From contig JAFSEF010000080.1 of NCBI GenBank assembly GCA_017435865.1, positions 1-53,553 of the forward strand: DNA of 53,553 nt. The letters run 5' to 3'. The position numbers and the translations under genes were made by a program. This DNA is from Clostridia bacterium. GTDB lineage: Bacteria > Bacillota > Clostridia > Oscillospirales > Acutalibacteraceae. The notes under the pieces were generated by a model, which did no database searches, was not told the DNA's origin, and saw only the letters and a program-made list of their open reading frames with translations. Of this stretch, positions 42,991 to 51,353 are shown one piece after another. Position 1 is the first letter of the stretch. The number at the start of each line of letters is the position of its first letter.

Positions 42991-44028
42991 ATGTTCAAAA
43001 GAATAGTAAGTTTTGTTTTGAGTGTTATACTGCTGCTCGGTTGTTGTGCATCTGCTGTCGCACAATCGACAGAAGCAGACCGTCTGGTAGACGAGAAAGA
43101 GTATCTTCTTTTCGGTGCGCTGTACCGTGCACAGGGGGTTGCTACAGACGGAGGCTACCTTTATTTCGGTTCCAACCAGTTTGTCGGGCAGCTCAGTGAT
43201 ATTCTGAAAACCACTTTTGACGGTGATGCTGTCTGCATCAATCCCGATGCCATTCCCTTTGAAGCAAAAATGGATCAGTGTTTCCATGTCGGCGGCATTG
43301 ATTACCATGACGGCAAGATTTATGCCGCCATTGAAGACAACGGCTATTACAATCCCTATATTGCCGTTTATGATGCCGAAAACCTGGAGCTGCTGGAATA
43401 TAAACGTCTGCCTGTCGGCACAACGGCTGACCTGGAACCCATTGAGAACAAAGAGGATATTGATTTTGCAAAAGGGGATATCCGTATGCACATGGACGGT
43501 GTTCCGTGGGTGGCTGTGGATCCTGCAAGAAATGTATTCTATACTGCAGAATGGAGCGATGCCGATCGCCTGAATGTCTTTTCTCTTACGGATTACTCCT
43601 TTGTCGGCTTTGTGGAGCTGAAAGACGAACAGGGCAATGCGGTTGTGCTGGATCGTTGCCAGGGTGCAGATGTTTACGGCAATATGCTTTACTGCTCCTG
43701 CGATATCGGATCTGAGCAGCCCTTTATGGCCATCGATCTTGACAGCGGTGTAATGACCCGTTTGTTTGATCGTAACCTCGGGGATGATGCCGAGGCAGAA
43801 GGAATGTGCGTGCAGACAACAGAAGACGGTGTTTTCTTTGTGTCGCAGTATTATGCCGGTGTCAAAGTCACGGTTTGCACATATGATGTTTCAGACCTTG
43901 TGGCACCTGTTGAAGAAGCAAAAGAGCCTGTTGTGCTTTCATTCTTCGATAAGATCGTTGCGGCATTGCGTACTGTGTTTGTCGGCATGATCAATATGTT
44001 TTCTCTTACGCTGAACAAAGCAGCGTAA
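42991..44028 (+). CDS. Secreted propeller-like protein
   Basis: A 345-residue exported protein with signal peptide (VLSVILLLGCCASAVAQS, cleavage near AVA-QS). The mature part has repeated beta-strand units (FHVGGIDYHDGKIYAAIEDN, PWVAVDPARNVFYTAEWSD, LDRCQGADVYGNMLYCSCD) that fit a beta-propeller. A hydrophobic C-terminal stretch may be an anchor. I cannot name the ligand. ATG 42991 is nine bases from AAAGGAG. It lies 30 bases after the PASTA pseudokinase and 36 bases before murD, probably in one operon. Confidence 0.75.
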   Translation: MFKRIVSFVLSVILLLGCCASAVAQSTEADRLVDEKEYLLFGALYRAQGVATDGGYLYFGSNQFVGQLSDILKTTFDGDAVCINPDAIPFEAKMDQCFHVGGIDYHDGKIYAAIEDNGYYNPYIAVYDAENLELLEYKRLPVGTTADLEPIENKEDIDFAKGDIRMHMDGVPWVAVDPARNVFYTAEWSDADRLNVFSLTDYSFVGFVELKDEQGNAVVLDRCQGADVYGNMLYCSCDIGSEQPFMAIDLDSGVMTRLFDRNLGDDAEAEGMCVQTTEDGVFFVSQYYAGVKVTVCTYDVSDLVAPVEEAKEPVVLSFFDKIVAALRTVFVGMINMFSLTLNKAA

Positions 44029-44064
44029 CGGTTACTTTTTATACTATAGCGGAGGCTTTTCTTT

Positions 44065-45417
44065 ATGTGTGATTTTAACGGCCGTAAGGTTCTGGTGCTC
44101 GGTCTTGCAAGAAGCGGTCTTGCAGCTATTGAATTGCTCAGAAAACTCGGTGCAGAAATAACTTTATCCGAAATGCGTACAGAGGATCAGATCAAAGAAG
44201 CAGCCATGCTTCGTGAAATGGGTGTACGTATTGTCGGGCAGACACCTGATGTGTTTGAAGAGGAGTATGATCTGGTTGTCAAAAACCCCGGTATTCCGTC
44301 TTCAAAGCCGTTTGTAAAAAGTCTGCGTGCACGCGGCATTCCCGTGATCACGGAAATAGAACTCGGATTCGCCGTTGCGAAACCGCAGCATTATCTTGCC
44401 GTCACCGGTACAAACGGAAAGACCACAACAGCAACCTTGTTGGGTGAAATCGTAAAAGCAGCATATCCCGGCAAAACACACGTTACGGGGAACATCGGTG
44501 TGCCGCTTTGCAGAACGATTCTGGATTATGACCTGATGAATGAAGAAGGACATTATATTGTCCTTGAAATTTCAAATTTTCAGCTTGTGGATATTGTGCA
44601 GTTCCATCCGCAGGCAGCTGTGATTCTCAACCTGACGCCCGACCATGTGGATGTGATGGGTTCGCTTGAAAATTACTATGAATCCAAGACCCGTGTCTAT
44701 CGCCGTATGACACCCGATGAGGTGTTTATCCGCAATACCGACGATGCGGATGTGGTTGAATATACAGGTACTTATCCTGTTCCCTGTAAACGTCTGGATA
44801 TGAGTCTGACGGATGAAAAGGCATTTTACCATCTGCAGGACGGTTGGATGATGGCAGGCGACGACAAAATCATGCCACTGGATGAAATCAAGATTGTCGG
44901 TATGCACAATGTGCAGAATTGCATGGCAGCGGCTGCACTTGCAAGGGCTGCAGGTGTTGCGGACGAAACCATCCGCAGTGTCATTGCTGCATTCAAGGGT
45001 GTTGAACACCGCATTGAATTTGTCCGTGAGCTCAACGGCGTGCGTTATTACAATGACTCCAAGGGAACCAATCCCGATGCTACCATCACGGCTCTGAAAG
45101 CTTTTACACAACCTGTACTTCTTCTTGTCGGCGGATTCGAAAAAGGTCTTGCCATGGATGAAGTAAAAAAATACATCGGAAATGTCAAAAAAGTCATCGG
45201 ATTCGGTGCTTGCGGAAAACGTCTTGTTGCCGAATTGACAGGTGATGACGGTATTGTTGTTGAAACCATGCAGCAAGCTTTGCAGGAAGCTGTGTCGCTT
45301 GCCGAAAGCGGTGATGTTATACTGCTTTCCCCGACAACGAGTTCTTTTGATCAGTTTTCTTGCTATGAAGAACGCGGTGAAGTGTTTGTAAAGCTTGTGA
45401 ATGAATTGCAAGTGTGA
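44065..45417 (+). CDS. murD: UDP-N-acetylmuramoyl-L-alanine--D-glutamate ligase
   Basis: A 450-residue Mur ligase. The N-terminal UDP-MurNAc-Ala-binding domain is VLVLGLARSGLAAIELL, the ATP loop is VTGTNGKTTTATLLG, the central metal/Lys region carries EISNFQL and TPDHVDVMG, and the C-terminal domain has YYNDSKGTNPDATITAL and LLVGGFEKGL. It adds D-Glu to the peptidoglycan precursor in the cytosol. It is followed by murI, which makes D-Glu, and this gives a coherent pair. Confidence 0.94.
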   Translation: MCDFNGRKVLVLGLARSGLAAIELLRKLGAEITLSEMRTEDQIKEAAMLREMGVRIVGQTPDVFEEEYDLVVKNPGIPSSKPFVKSLRARGIPVITEIELGFAVAKPQHYLAVTGTNGKTTTATLLGEIVKAAYPGKTHVTGNIGVPLCRTILDYDLMNEEGHYIVLEISNFQLVDIVQFHPQAAVILNLTPDHVDVMGSLENYYESKTRVYRRMTPDEVFIRNTDDADVVEYTGTYPVPCKRLDMSLTDEKAFYHLQDGWMMAGDDKIMPLDEIKIVGMHNVQNCMAAAALARAAGVADETIRSVIAAFKGVEHRIEFVRELNGVRYYNDSKGTNPDATITALKAFTQPVLLLVGGFEKGLAMDEVKKYIGNVKKVIGFGACGKRLVAELTGDDGIVVETMQQALQEAVSLAESGDVILLSPTTSSFDQFSCYEERGEVFVKLVNELQV

Positions 45418-45426
45418 GAGAGAATT

Positions 45427-46242
45427 ATGCAGAAAAAAAACAAGCCGATCGGTGTTTTTGATTCAGGTCTGGGCGGTCTGACCGTTGTCAAAACCCTGTT
45501 TGAACAAATGCCGAATGAGGATATTATTTATTTCGGGGATACCGCACGTGTTCCCTACGGCAGCAGAAGTCCCGAAACCATCCGTACCTATGCTTGTCAG
45601 GATGTTGATTTTTTGCTGCGTTACGACGTAAAAGCGATCGTAATTGCCTGCAACACGGCAGATTCCATGGCACGTGAGCTGATAAAGGAGAAATATGATC
45701 TTCCTGTCATCGGTGTTGTGGAGCCTGCAGCAAAAAAGGCAGTCAGTCTGACCGAAAACGGAAAAATCGGTGTCATCGGTACAAAGGCAACCGTAAACAG
45801 TGCTGCCTATGAAAACGCGGTAAAGGCAATTGATCCGCGTGTCAGAGTGTTCAGCCGTGCTTGTCCGTTGCTGGTACCCCTGGTAGAAAACGGTCGGTTC
45901 AGAAAAGATGACAGGGTTGTCAATATTATTCTGGAAGAATATCTTGAACCGCTGCACCGTGAAGGTGTGGATGCCCTTGTACTCGGATGTACGCATTATC
46001 CCTTGCTTAAAGAGGCAGTACAGTGTTGTATGCCCGGCGTGAAGATCATTTGCTCAGGGGAAGCCTCTGTTGATATGCTTGCGGAAATGCTCACCGAGAA
46101 TGATCTGCGAAGCGAAAGTACCGCAGAAGGGGAGCATCGTTATTTTGTCAGCGATGATGTGAAGAGTTTTACAGAGAATGCCGAATCCTTCCTGGGTCGC
46201 TCCCTGGACGGTGCTGTAATGACTGCACAGCATTTTTGCTGA
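45427..46242 (+). CDS. murI: Glutamate racemase
   Basis: A 271-residue enzyme with GVFDSGLGGLTV at the start, the first catalytic Cys in VIACNTADS and the second in LVLGCTHYPLL. These are the two Cys bases of glutamate racemase. It converts L- to D-glutamate for MurD, whose gene ends only nine bases upstream. AGAGAGAA precedes the ATG at 45427. Confidence 0.94.
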   Translation: MQKKNKPIGVFDSGLGGLTVVKTLFEQMPNEDIIYFGDTARVPYGSRSPETIRTYACQDVDFLLRYDVKAIVIACNTADSMARELIKEKYDLPVIGVVEPAAKKAVSLTENGKIGVIGTKATVNSAAYENAVKAIDPRVRVFSRACPLLVPLVENGRFRKDDRVVNIILEEYLEPLHREGVDALVLGCTHYPLLKEAVQCCMPGVKIICSGEASVDMLAEMLTENDLRSESTAEGEHRYFVSDDVKSFTENAESFLGRSLDGAVMTAQHFC

Positions 46243-46275
46243 TTGAAAATATGTAATTAAAGAGAGGTTATTTGT

Positions 46276-46629
46276 ATGAAATCCAAGATTGCACTGGTGC
46301 TTGCTGTTGTTGTTCTTGTTTGTTCTTTTGCAATGACAGCTTGTACGAAGCCTGAAGAAGAAATCATCGGCACATGGAAAGCACAGCAGGTTACCTTGGG
46401 GGTTGTGACCGAGTCCGTCATTACTTTCAATGCAGACGGAACAGGATCTGTTACCGGTTTGATGAATATCACAGGAAATATCAATTATGTGATGGCGGAA
46501 GATTATCTGACTATGACATACAATGTGTTGGGTATTGAAAATTCCGTTACATATCAGTTTACCATTGAAGATGACACTTTGAATCTTACAAAGGATGCCA
46601 CCACCGTGACATTTACACGTGTTGTGTAA
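46276..46629 (+). CDS. Small lipoprotein (lipocalin/DUF5640-like)
   Basis: A 117-residue lipoprotein with lipobox FAMTAC (Cys about 23), then a small beta-sheet domain with EIIGTWKAQQV, ITFNADGTGSV and YQFTIEDDTLNLT, the pattern of the DUF5640/lipocalin-like domains common in Clostridia. No ligand is known. It follows murI by 33 bases with AGAGAGG before the ATG and is closed by a terminator, so it is probably the last gene of the wall operon. Confidence 0.8.
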   Translation: MKSKIALVLAVVVLVCSFAMTACTKPEEEIIGTWKAQQVTLGVVTESVITFNADGTGSVTGLMNITGNINYVMAEDYLTMTYNVLGIENSVTYQFTIEDDTLNLTKDATTVTFTRVV

Positions 46630-46652
46630 GGACTCGAAAAAAGTGAATTATT

Positions 46653-46686
46653 CCGACCGGAGAGTGATTTTTCGGTCGGTTTTTTT
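46653..46686 (+). terminator. Terminator
   Basis: CCGACCG/CGGTCGG with a 13-base loop is followed by seven T. Confidence 0.85.
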
Positions 46687-46747
46687 GCAATAGGCAGTAT
46701 TGTTCATAAGACAATGAACTTTTTTGTATGAGAGAGGAAACAAAAAA

Positions 46748-48262
46748 ATGAGAGAGTACAAATGGTTGCCGATCGACACACCGTCGATTATGTTTTCGGC
46801 AATTTCATCCGCAACATGGGGACGCACAATACGTATGGCTGTTGTGTTCAAAGAACACACAATACAGGAAGGCATTTTGAGGCAGGCGGTTGCGGACCTG
46901 CAGAATCGTTTTCCTGTGTATTTTTCTTACCTGAAACGCGGTTTTTTCTGGAATTATCTGCAACAGACCGATGCAATGCCTGAAATCCGTCCCGAAGACG
47001 GAAAAGCTTTGCATCCGATTGTTTTGCATAAGGATGAAAAACCCGATTTTCGCATTGTTTATTCCGGCAGACGTCTTGCTTTTGAATGTGCCCATTACAT
47101 CACAGACGGTCATGGTCTGCAGGCCTTTTTACTTGCTTTGGTGCAAAGGTACATGATTCTTGCAGGTTTGACGGAGGATGCTGAACAGGACGGCATTCTG
47201 TACTGGAAAGATTCCGCTGATGCAGGTGAATGGGAAGATTCTTTCCTGAAATACGGTGACAATGAACAGGAAAAGGCAAAATCCGTGAATCAGGATGTCT
47301 GACATTTTGACCTTGCTTGCGAAAAGGATGCACTGTATCTGACATATTTCCTTATGAATGTCAGTGAAATCAAAGAAAAATCCGCTGCACTTGGTGTTAC
47401 CCTGACGGAATATCTGACAGCCGCGTATATGCTTGCGATCATCAGAACGGCAAAAAATAAGATCGAAAAGCCTGTTTGTGTGGATATTCCTGTCAATCTC
47501 CGTCGTTTCTTTGAAACTGCAACGCTGCGTAATTTTGTCTATCAGGTCAGTACCGTGCTGGACACGGAAGGCAGACAGGATTGGACTCTTACAGAAATCG
47601 CTGCAAAAATCAAAGGACAGGTTGCTTCACAGCTGAATCAGCAGGCATTGCAATCCATTCTGAAAAAACTGACAGGTCTTGCAAAGAATCCTGTAGTACG
47701 ACTTGTTCCCAATGTTATCAAACTGCCTGTTTTGCGTGTTTTGCAGAAACGGTCTCATGCCAACCAGTCTACCATTTTTACAAACCTCGGCAATGTGAGT
47801 CTGCCGCAGGAAATTGCACAGCACATTGAAAGACTGGAACTTGTCAATGGCGATACGAGCGGTTACGGCCTGCCTGCCACTTGTTCCGGCGTCAGTTTCA
47901 ACGGTCAGTTTGTGTTCTGCATTTCTTCCAATTCGGGGGAAAATGCAGTCTGGAAAGAACTGGCTTCCATTCTGACCGCGGAAGGTCTTGCAGTGCGTGT
48001 TGAGTGTTCATATGCCGACAAGAAAAAAGAGGAACAGACAAAAGTCGGTCATACACTTTGTGAATCATGCGGTGTTTTGTTGCCGACGGAGTATGCAGTT
48101 TGCCCGCTTTGCGGCAAAAAGCCTGTTCATACAGACAACAAAGCATTCACAAGCGTGCCCGTTGCATATCCTGCTGCACAGTGTCATGCTGAAAAATACG
48201 AAAACAAAGAAAAAGTACAGTATGATATAAAAGGCCGTTTGCAGGCTTATTTCCACTTCTGA
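46748..48262 (+). pseudogene. Alcohol/condensation-type acyltransferase with in-frame TGA and zinc-ribbon end
   Basis: There are two open stretches in the same frame, 46748-47302 and 47303-48262, separated only by the TGA at 47300-47302. The first has the condensation-fold motif CAHYITDGHGLQ (HxxxDG). The second continues the fold (NVSEIKEKSAALGVTLTEYL, PVNLRRFF, NLGNVSLP) and ends in a zinc ribbon (CESCG...CPLCGKK). Together they match a full acetyl/acyltransferase of about 500 residues. The codon may be a nonsense mutation, a sequencing error, or less likely recoded. ATG 46748 follows GAGAGGAAAC. Confidence 0.8.
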
Positions 48263-48269
48263 AAACACG

Positions 48270-48304
48270 GCAATTCCGACGAATGAATCGGGATTGCTTT
48301 TTTT
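48270..48304 (+). terminator. Terminator
   Basis: GCAATTCCGA/TCGGGATTGC with an 8-base loop is followed by a long T run. Confidence 0.88.
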
Positions 48305-48353
48305 TCTTTTTGTGGTATAATAAGTAATATTCATTTTATAAAGGAGGAATACG

Positions 48354-49862
48354 ATGCTTCGTTTCGGTTGTGTATCCTGCGGTTCTCTTCTTGTGATGGA
48401 TTGTGGCACTTCTCTTTGCAGATGTGGTGTGTGTGGCGTGCAACAGCCGGTTCCTGTTACGCTGAATCCGGAAATGTTGGCACTTTATAATCTTGCGTGT
48501 GATGCACAACGTGACGGTGGTTTTCATGCCTGCCGTTCTTATTGCGAAACGATTCTGTCGGTTTTTCCCGAAAGTGCGTGTGTGCACTGGCTTGCGGTAT
48601 TGGCAGAATACGGGGTGGAATATATCCGTACTCCGCAATCCAAAAAGCCTGCCATTGAAAGCGGTTATCTGAATGTAATGCGTGTGAGTGACAGCATGCA
48701 CTATCTTGCTGCCATGGATCATGCGGATGCGGATATGGAAGTCTTTCTTGAAAAGAATGCTTCTTTGATTGAGCAGCAGCAGAAAGTGCTGTATGATGCC
48801 GCAGTGAACGCACCGATGTATGACGTGTTTTTGTCCTGCAGTTCCGATTTTGTCAGGGATTCCGAACGTGAAGATCATCTTGCCGCTATGCGGATTTTTA
48901 AAAAGCTCGTCAAAAACGGATTTCGTGTGTATATGCGCGGTGTTTGCGGTGAAACGGATGAAGCATCTGTATTTTCTGCTTTGCATTCGGCAAAGGTTAT
49001 GTTTGTGATCGGCAACACGGCATCTGTGTTTTTTGAAAACAGTGTACGCAATGACTGGTCGCGGTTTATTCAGCTTTCTCAATCGGCAAGCCGAGGAAAA
49101 TTGTATGTATTGCATGAAGGCTTTTCCAATGAAGTGTTGCCCGATGAGCTGAGTCTGTATCCGTCGTATTCATATCTGAATCATGCCGCACTTTCCGCAG
49201 TGTTACAGGAGGCTGTGACCTGCATAAAGACTGCGGGAACAACGGATGAATTGCGTGATCGCAATGATATTTTTATTGCCAATGCCGTTGCAGAACAATA
49301 CAACGTGGCGGCAAGAATGCGTGCAAAAGACGAACAACGCGGTGAGCTGTTTGCAAATCTGTGCGAACAGGAACGAAAAGCACAGACAAAAGAAGAATTT
49401 GCAAGCATTGCGGAAGGATTCCTGCGGATCAGCGGATACAAGGATTCCAGACAACGTGCAGAACGATGTCAGCGCAGAGTTACGCAGCTGCATTATGAAA
49501 AACTGGCTGAAGAAGAAACACTGCGTCTGGCAGCAGAAAATAAAAAGGCCGTTGAACAGGCAGAAAAAGATGAACGGGAAAGCGGTACATTTGCAGACCG
49601 GAACCGTCAGCGATTGGTTATTGCCGGTGCATTGTTTGCATTTTTTGCAACGGCGGCCGCTGTTGTGCTGCTGTTGACGCAAATCGTTCTTCCGTATGCA
49701 CATTATTATGATGCCAAAAAACAGATGCTTGCAGGAAAAACGGAAGAAGCGTTGTCGGTGTTTGAAGAATTGGGCGATTTCCTGAACAGTGAAGAGTATG
49801 CACAAAAGATCGAAAACGCACAGCTGAACCCCGAACCGACGATGCCTTTTGCATTACGGTGA
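48354..49862 (+). CDS. Zinc-ribbon/TIR/membrane protein
   Basis: A 502-residue protein. Residues 1-30 are a zinc ribbon (Cys6, Cys9, Cys24, Cys27). A helical stretch follows, then a TIR-like domain from about 155 (YDVFLSCSSDFVRDSE) with FRVYMRGVCGETDEASVFSAL, where a Glu could serve as NADase catalytic residue, and KVMFVIGN/WSRFIQLSQ later. A helical charged part leads to one membrane helix (about 419-447) and a short TPR-like end (AKKQMLAGKTEEALSVFEEL). Similar proteins occur in gut Clostridia, but the role is unknown. TIR domains act in NAD-depleting defence or signalling. It has an AAAGGAGG site. Confidence 0.78.
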   Translation: MLRFGCVSCGSLLVMDCGTSLCRCGVCGVQQPVPVTLNPEMLALYNLACDAQRDGGFHACRSYCETILSVFPESACVHWLAVLAEYGVEYIRTPQSKKPAIESGYLNVMRVSDSMHYLAAMDHADADMEVFLEKNASLIEQQQKVLYDAAVNAPMYDVFLSCSSDFVRDSEREDHLAAMRIFKKLVKNGFRVYMRGVCGETDEASVFSALHSAKVMFVIGNTASVFFENSVRNDWSRFIQLSQSASRGKLYVLHEGFSNEVLPDELSLYPSYSYLNHAALSAVLQEAVTCIKTAGTTDELRDRNDIFIANAVAEQYNVAARMRAKDEQRGELFANLCEQERKAQTKEEFASIAEGFLRISGYKDSRQRAERCQRRVTQLHYEKLAEEETLRLAAENKKAVEQAEKDERESGTFADRNRQRLVIAGALFAFFATAAAVVLLLTQIVLPYAHYYDAKKQMLAGKTEEALSVFEELGDFLNSEEYAQKIENAQLNPEPTMPFALR

Positions 49863-49928
49863 GTTTATTTGACGGAAAAAACTGCATTTTTGTGAAATAT
49901 GTTGAAAAAAATGACTCTATTTTTAGAG

Positions 49929-49966
49929 AATCGAATATTGACAAATCTTTTTTATTCGATTATTAT
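49929..49966 (+). promoter_or_regulatory. Sigma-factor gene promoter inside an inverted repeat
   Basis: TTGACA (49938-49943) and TATTAT (49961-49966) are separated by 17 bases. The perfect 9-bp arms AATCGAATA (49929-49937) and TATTCGATT (49953-49961) flank the -35 and reach the -10, which makes a good operator candidate. Confidence 0.75.
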
Positions 49967-49999
49967 TAAACTGTTATATGTAATCAAGAGGGAATGTAT

Positions 50000-50587
50000 A
50001 TGTCATCCCCCGTATCTGAAGTTTATATGAATGCCGCGGACACTGAACTTGTCCGCATGACAAAAGACGGTGATCGTGCAGCACTGAATGCACTGTTACA
50101 TCGTCATACGGCAATGGTCAGAGCCATTGCATCACGTTCCTTTGGCGCTTCGCTTGAAACCGACGATCTTGTGCAGGAAGGAATGCTCGGACTGCTCGCA
50201 GCCGTGTATTCTTATGTACCTGATCAGGCAGCCTCTTTCCACACCTACGCCTCGGTCTGTGTTTCCAACCGCATTGCTTCGGCTGTGCGTGCGGCATCCA
50301 GATTAAAGCATTCGCCTTTGAACTCCTATGTTCCGTTGTCTGAAGCGGACGGGTCTGCAGGGAACAATCCCGAAGATCTCGTTCTTGCAGAAGAACAAGC
50401 CGAATATCTGCTTTCTTTTTTGTCGAAGTCTTTGACGGCACTTGAAACAAAAGTGCTTCGTCTGCATCTGACAGGGAAGAACTACACCGCCATTGCAGAA
50501 GAGTTGAATATCAATGTCAAATCTGTTGACAACGCTCTGCAACGTGTCCGTGCAAAATTGAAATTCGGTTTGCAGGAAGGGTCATAA
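50000..50587 (+). CDS. Sigma-70 family RNA polymerase sigma factor
   Basis: A 195-residue alternative sigma factor. Region 2 includes DDLVQEGMLGLLAAVYSY and FHTYASVCVSNRIASAVR. Region 4 is LTALETKVLRLHLTGKNYTAIAEELN followed by VKSVDNALQRVRAKLK. Region 3 is short. The style resembles SigH/sporulation-type factors more than ECF factors, but the regulon is unknown. ATG 50000 lies seven bases from AGAGGG. ATG 49994 is too close. No anti-sigma gene is adjacent. Confidence 0.85.
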   Translation: MSSPVSEVYMNAADTELVRMTKDGDRAALNALLHRHTAMVRAIASRSFGASLETDDLVQEGMLGLLAAVYSYVPDQAASFHTYASVCVSNRIASAVRAASRLKHSPLNSYVPLSEADGSAGNNPEDLVLAEEQAEYLLSFLSKSLTALETKVLRLHLTGKNYTAIAEELNINVKSVDNALQRVRAKLKFGLQEGS

Positions 50588-50683
50588 CAGCAAAAAGCTG
50601 TATGATAAATGCCACAGCACATAATCTGAAAAAGGTCTATGCGTCAGGGGTAAATTTATTTTTTTTGAGCGAGGTAAACCAAA

Positions 50684-50959
50684 ATGTTCGAAGACAAAAC
50701 ACTCATTTGCAAAGAATGCGGCAAAGAATTCGTATTCACCGCCGGTGAACAGGAATTTTATGCAGAAAAGGGTTTCGAAAATGAACCCCAGCGCTGCAAG
50801 GAATGCCGTGCTGCCCGTAAGCAGGCTCCCAAGGGCGAAAGACAGTTCTTTGAAACAACCTGCAGCGAATGCGGCGGCGTAGCAAGAGTTCCCTTTAAGC
50901 CCCGTGACGACAAGGACGTACTCTGCAGCGATTGCTTTGCTAAGCGTAAAGCTGAATAA
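50684..50959 (+). CDS. Small zinc-binding protein
   Basis: A 91-residue protein with four CxxC-type knuckles: CKECGKEF, CKECRAAR, CSECGG and CSDCFAKRK. This is the layout of the zinc-ribbon family common in Clostridia (zinc-probe/CxxC_CxxC type), possibly an RNA- or protein-binding factor. A GAGCGAGG site precedes the ATG. It is well expressed in codon terms and has its own terminator. Confidence 0.85.
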   Translation: MFEDKTLICKECGKEFVFTAGEQEFYAEKGFENEPQRCKECRAARKQAPKGERQFFETTCSECGGVARVPFKPRDDKDVLCSDCFAKRKAE

Positions 50960-50979
50960 GTTAAGAATTGTACAAAAAG

Positions 50980-51008
50980 AACAGCACCGTAAAGGTGCTG
51001 TTTTTTTG
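50980..51008 (+). terminator. Terminator
   Basis: AACAGCACC/GGTGCTGTT with a 5-base loop is followed by TTTTTT. Confidence 0.9.
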
Positions 51009-51111
51009 TTCTTCGCGGAAAGTTTGGGGATTTTGATGTCATCCCGATAAACCGCAATTTTCGTTTCTTGATCCCCAATTTTTTTTATCGAAAAAGCGAA
51101 AGAATTGAAAA

Positions 51112-51141
51112 ATACCTCCGTAATGCAGCCATTACGGAGGT
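51112..51141 (-). terminator. Terminator of the phosphoglucomutase unit
   Basis: ACCTCCGTAATG/CATTACGGAGGT, a 12-bp stem with a 4-base loop, is followed on the minus strand by a T-rich run. It lies after the 57-residue peptide. Confidence 0.8.
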
Positions 51142-51158
51142 GTATGTGTTTATTGTTT

Positions 51159-51332
51159 TTATGCCGCAAGCAGCAAAGGAGCTGCAAGTTTTACAACCTC
51201 AGCAGTTGTTGCAACAGTTGCTGCCGAAGCGGTCAGTGTGCCTGCCACAACGGCAATCAGGACATAGGCAACGCTGACAATCATGATGACAGCAAGGATA
51301 ATTGCTACCACTTTAACGAATTTTTTGTTCAT
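51159..51332 (-). CDS. 57-residue membrane peptide
   Basis: A small protein MNKKFVKVVAIILAVIMIV followed by a second hydrophobic part and an Ala/Thr-rich end (TASAATVATTAEVVKL, APLLLAA). The basic start and a membrane helix of about 22 residues could be either an anchor or a signal peptide with an ASA cleavage site. No family is recognised. It lies 21 bases after the phosphoglucomutase stop on the same strand and before the operon terminator. The ribosome site AAAGGA is about 14 bases away, which is rather far. Confidence 0.6.
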   Translation of the reverse strand: MNKKFVKVVAIILAVIMIVSVAYVLIAVVAGTLTASAATVATTAEVVKLAAPLLLAA

Positions 51333-51353
51333 ATTCTTTTTTTTGATCCTTTC

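Noticed and set aside
47300-47320. Selenocysteine reading of the TGA in the acyltransferase gene
   Set aside because: No convincing SECIS-type hairpin follows within the expected distance, and the family does not use Cys or Sec there as far as I know. A nonsense mutation or error is simpler.
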